Origin: Propionibacteriaceae bacterium
GTDB lineage: Bacteria; Actinomycetota; Actinomycetes; Propionibacteriales; Propionibacteriaceae
Direction of reading: 5' to 3'
Length of the DNA stretch: 7,020 nt
Assembly: GCA_003158895.1 (NCBI GenBank)
Contig: PMLO01000119.1
Coordinates: 802-7,821, forward strand
Shown piece after piece: positions 5,565 to 7,020 of this stretch (the stretch's first letter is position 1; the number at the start of each line of letters is the position of its first letter). Under the pieces are notes generated by a model that ran no database searches, was not told the origin of the DNA, and saw only the letters and a program-made list of their open reading frames with translations. A program made the position numbers and the translations under genes.

Positions 5565-6293
5565 CTACGTACGAATTGCGTCGATCTCCAGCCGTACGTA
5601 GTCGATGACCGGCTCCGGCATCGCCTCGCGTACGGCTCGTACGAACGGCCGGTGCTCCTCGGCGGGCATCTTGTCCAGGTAGGCGCCGAGCATGACCGTG
5701 GCGAGGTAGGTCTCGAGGAGATCGGGATCCTCGAGACGCAGGGGATCGGGCCGGAGCCGTACGGACTCGACCTGCCAGCCGCCGGCCCGCAGCGCCGCCT
5801 CGGTGTCGTCGATGCCGGCGAAGCGGATGTACTGCTTGGGCTTGCCGGTGACCGTGACGAGTGCCTGGTCGAGGATCGCCACCTGCCCCTGGCCTCCGCA
5901 GTCGGACGTCAGCCGGCCTCCAGGACGCACCGATGCCGCCAGGTTGCGGAACAGCAGGTCGTGGTCGGTGATCCAGTGGAACGCCGCCACGCTCATCACG
6001 GCGTCGACAGGTTCGATGGGGAGCGGCTGGGTCAGATCGGCGACGATCAGCGTCGCCCGCGACCCCAACCGCTCACGTGCCGCGTCGATCATCTGCGAGG
6101 ACGCGTCGACGCCCACGAGATCTATCTCCGGTAGCCGCTCCAGCAATGCCGCCGCATCTCGGCCCGTACCGCACCCCGCGTCGAGCACCCGTTCCGTACC
6201 GGTCAGGCGCATCCGGTCGAGGACCCGCTGCCCCCAGGCAACGTGCGGAAGGGGCAGTGCGTCGTACGTCTCGGCGTTCCACTCGAAAGGCAT
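5565..6293 (-). CDS. Class I SAM-dependent methyltransferase, Tam-like
   Basis: A 242-aa cytosolic methyltransferase with a Rossmann-type AdoMet domain. Motif I is RVLDAGCGTGRD (35-46). The acidic residue at the end of strand 2, which holds the ribose, is D63 in GVDAS. VADL (84-87) is the adenine-side motif, AAFHWITDHDLLF (103-115) is the strand-4 region, and SVRPGGRL (121-128) is the post-motif loop. The N-terminal EWNAETYDAL with PHVAWGQRVLDRM, and the later DCGGQGQ, match trans-aconitate 2-methyltransferase-like proteins. Many of these act on other small carboxylates or are of unknown specificity, so the substrate is left open. The ATG at 6293 has no Shine-Dalgarno sequence; TACCGT at -12 to -7 suggests a leaderless transcript. 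The gene is divergent from dltA with 79 bp between starts, and the RHH-like gene follows it 58 bp downstream. Confidence 0.88.
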   Translation of the reverse strand: MPFEWNAETYDALPLPHVAWGQRVLDRMRLTGTERVLDAGCGTGRDAAALLERLPEIDLVGVDASSQMIDAARERLGSRATLIVADLTQPLPIEPVDAVMSVAAFHWITDHDLLFRNLAASVRPGGRLTSDCGGQGQVAILDQALVTVTGKPKQYIRFAGIDDTEAALRAGGWQVESVRLRPDPLRLEDPDLLETYLATVMLGAYLDKMPAEEHRPFVRAVREAMPEPVIDYVRLEIDAIRT

Positions 6294-6299
6294 GACGGT

Positions 6300-6305
6300 A
6301 CGGTA
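6300..6305 (-). promoter_or_regulatory. -10 box of methyltransferase, probable leaderless promoter
   Basis: On the minus strand TACCGT ends six bases before the ATG at 6293, the same spacing as at the CBS gene. It belongs to a short tandem TACCGTACCGT. No clear -35 element is seen, and the lack of a Shine-Dalgarno sequence supports leaderless initiation. Confidence 0.4.
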
Positions 6306-6340
6306 GCCAGTTGCCGGGCGTCCGTGAGCGCCCCGCTCGA

Positions 6341-6346
6341 TACGAT
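6341..6346 (+). promoter_or_regulatory. Candidate -10 box of dltA
   Basis: TACGAT fits the actinobacterial -10 pattern and would give a leader of about 20 bases containing the GAGGAG ribosome site at 6359-6364. There is no good -35 hexamer at normal spacing, so support is weak. Confidence 0.3.
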
Positions 6347-6372
6347 CGACGGGCGAGCGAGGAGTACGAGAC

Positions 6373-7020
6373 GTGGATGTGATCGACCGGATCGAGGCGG
6401 CAGCAACCCGTCACGGCGATCGAGCCGCCCACACGTACCGGGGTGAGTCCCTCTCGTACACGCGACTCTGGTCGGCGGCGACCGCCCTCAGCGCACGCAT
6501 CGCGGGCGAGGTGGCCGATGACGGAAGCCCCGTCGTTGTCTATGGCCACAAGGAATCCGCGATGCTCGTCGCGTTCCTGGGCGCCGTCCGCGCGGGCCAT
6601 CCGTACATCCCCATCGACACCTCGTGGCCGGCCGACCGCATCGCCAGCGTGGTGGAGGAGTCCCGGACCGAGCTGGTCATCGCAGTACGACCGCTCCCGG
6701 ACGGCGTGACCACGAGCGTCCCCGTACTCGACGGATCCGGCCTCGCCGCGGGAGCAGTTCCCGACGGGGCCACCGGCGAGCCGCGGCCCCTGCGGGACTC
6801 AGATCCCTACTACGTCATCTACACCTCGGGCAGCACGGGCCGTCCGAAGGGCGTCCAGATCACGCAGTCCGCGCTCGCGCACTTCGTCGACTGGGCGACG
6901 GCCCTCCCAGAGATCCGCGTTTTCGTACCGGATCCGACCCCTGCGGCGTCAGGGGAGCAGAATCTGTCGACTGCGGTACGAAAACGAGGATCCGCGGCCG
7001 ACGAGGTCTGGCTCAACCAG
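6373..7020 (+). CDS. dltA: D-alanine--poly(phosphoribitol) ligase subunit 1 (DltA-like), N-terminal part with in-frame insertion
   Basis: An open frame of 216 codons runs off the window edge. The protein is the N-terminal part of an adenylating enzyme that activates D-alanine with ATP and loads it on the carrier DltC for D-alanylation of teichoic acids. The start is GTG at 6373, eight bases after GAGGAG (6359-6364). DltA-like signatures: GESLSYTRLW (24-33), VVVYGHKESAMLVAFLGAVR (54-73), AGHPYIPIDTSWPADRI (74-90), the ATP-binding A3 loop YVIYTSGSTGRPKGVQIT (147-164), HFVDW (170-174) and WLNQ (213-216). In B. subtilis DltA, as I recall it, about 12 residues separate the last two blocks; here there are 38. 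The surplus coincides with an 81-bp palindrome (6912-6992) that keeps the frame. The rest of the gene and any dltBCD partners lie outside. A stand-alone NRPS-type adenylation enzyme is the alternative. Confidence 0.85.
   Translation, partial: MDVIDRIEAAATRHGDRAAHTYRGESLSYTRLWSAATALSARIAGEVADDGSPVVVYGHKESAMLVAFLGAVRAGHPYIPIDTSWPADRIASVVEESRTELVIAVRPLPDGVTTSVPVLDGSGLAAGAVPDGATGEPRPLRDSDPYYVIYTSGSTGRPKGVQITQSALAHFVDWATALPEIRVFVPDPTPAASGEQNLSTAVRKRGSAADEVWLNQ
6912..6992. mobile_element. In-frame 81-bp palindromic element inside dltA
   Basis: The arms 6912-6930 and 6974-6992 are inverted copies matching at 18 of 19 positions; the perfect 13-bp core is CGTTTTCGTACCG against its complement. Inside, CCCCTG (6938-6943) and CAGGGG (6950-6955) form a second hairpin with a 6-nt loop, and CGAC/GTCG (6935-6938, 6966-6969) could pair as an alternative. 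The length is 81 bp, exactly 27 codons, so the dltA frame continues. Removing it joins the sequence to read LPDAADEVWLNQ, about the normal loop length for the family. It encodes no protein of its own and so would be a non-autonomous, MITE-like or Rickettsia-palindromic-element-like insertion. Mobility is inferred, since only one copy is seen. Confidence 0.7.

Noticed and set aside
1..7020. CRISPR arrays, tRNA or rRNA genes, transposase genes
   Set aside because: No regularly spaced repeats, no tRNA-like cloverleaf or rRNA sequence, and no transposase or integrase motifs were seen on either strand.

Overview
The window looks like chromosomal DNA of a high-GC actinobacterium. By eye about two thirds or more of bases are G+C, start codons include several GTG, and codons end mostly in G or C. 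GTAC is unusually common. The gene families fit a soil-type actinomycete that decorates cell-wall polymers with D-alanine. I cannot name the genus from sequence alone.

Layout from left to right: the 3' end of a sugar phosphate isomerase/epimerase-type TIM barrel gene (+, to 280); a 94-bp near-perfect palindrome (320-413) between convergent genes; a minus-strand pair of a CynX/NimT-type MFS transporter (2487-1231) and a Cof-type HAD phosphatase (1221-436), nine bases apart and probably one transcript; a 185-bp divergent intergenic region with a 14-bp palindrome and a tandem 8-bp repeat; a PRPP-type phosphoribosyltransferase (+, 2673-3167); a two-CBS-domain protein (-, 3611-3183), convergent with it at 15 bp; a MetB-type cystathionine gamma-synthase (+, 3733-4896); a conserved protein with a ribbon-helix-helix-like C-terminus (-, 5506-5015); a Tam-like SAM-dependent methyltransferase (-, 6293-5565); and the 5' part of a DltA-type D-alanine adenylating ligase (+, 6373 to the window edge).

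These are mostly independent housekeeping or accessory genes in short units with frequent strand changes, and they do not form one pathway. The likely links are the MFS/HAD pair and the methyltransferase followed by the RHH-like gene. Three minus-strand genes (CBS, RHH-like, methyltransferase) lack a usable Shine-Dalgarno sequence. Two of them have a TANNNT box exactly at -12 to -7 from the ATG, which suggests leaderless mRNAs.

The most unusual structures are two palindromic elements. One (6912-6992) lies inside the dltA reading frame. It is 81 bp (27 codons), has 19-bp inverted arms and a nested hairpin, and adds roughly 26 residues at a point where DltA proteins normally have a short loop. 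This resembles the in-frame palindromic elements described in Rickettsia. The other (320-413) is AT-richer than its surroundings, and all six of its mismatched positions would become G-U wobbles in RNA read from the minus strand.
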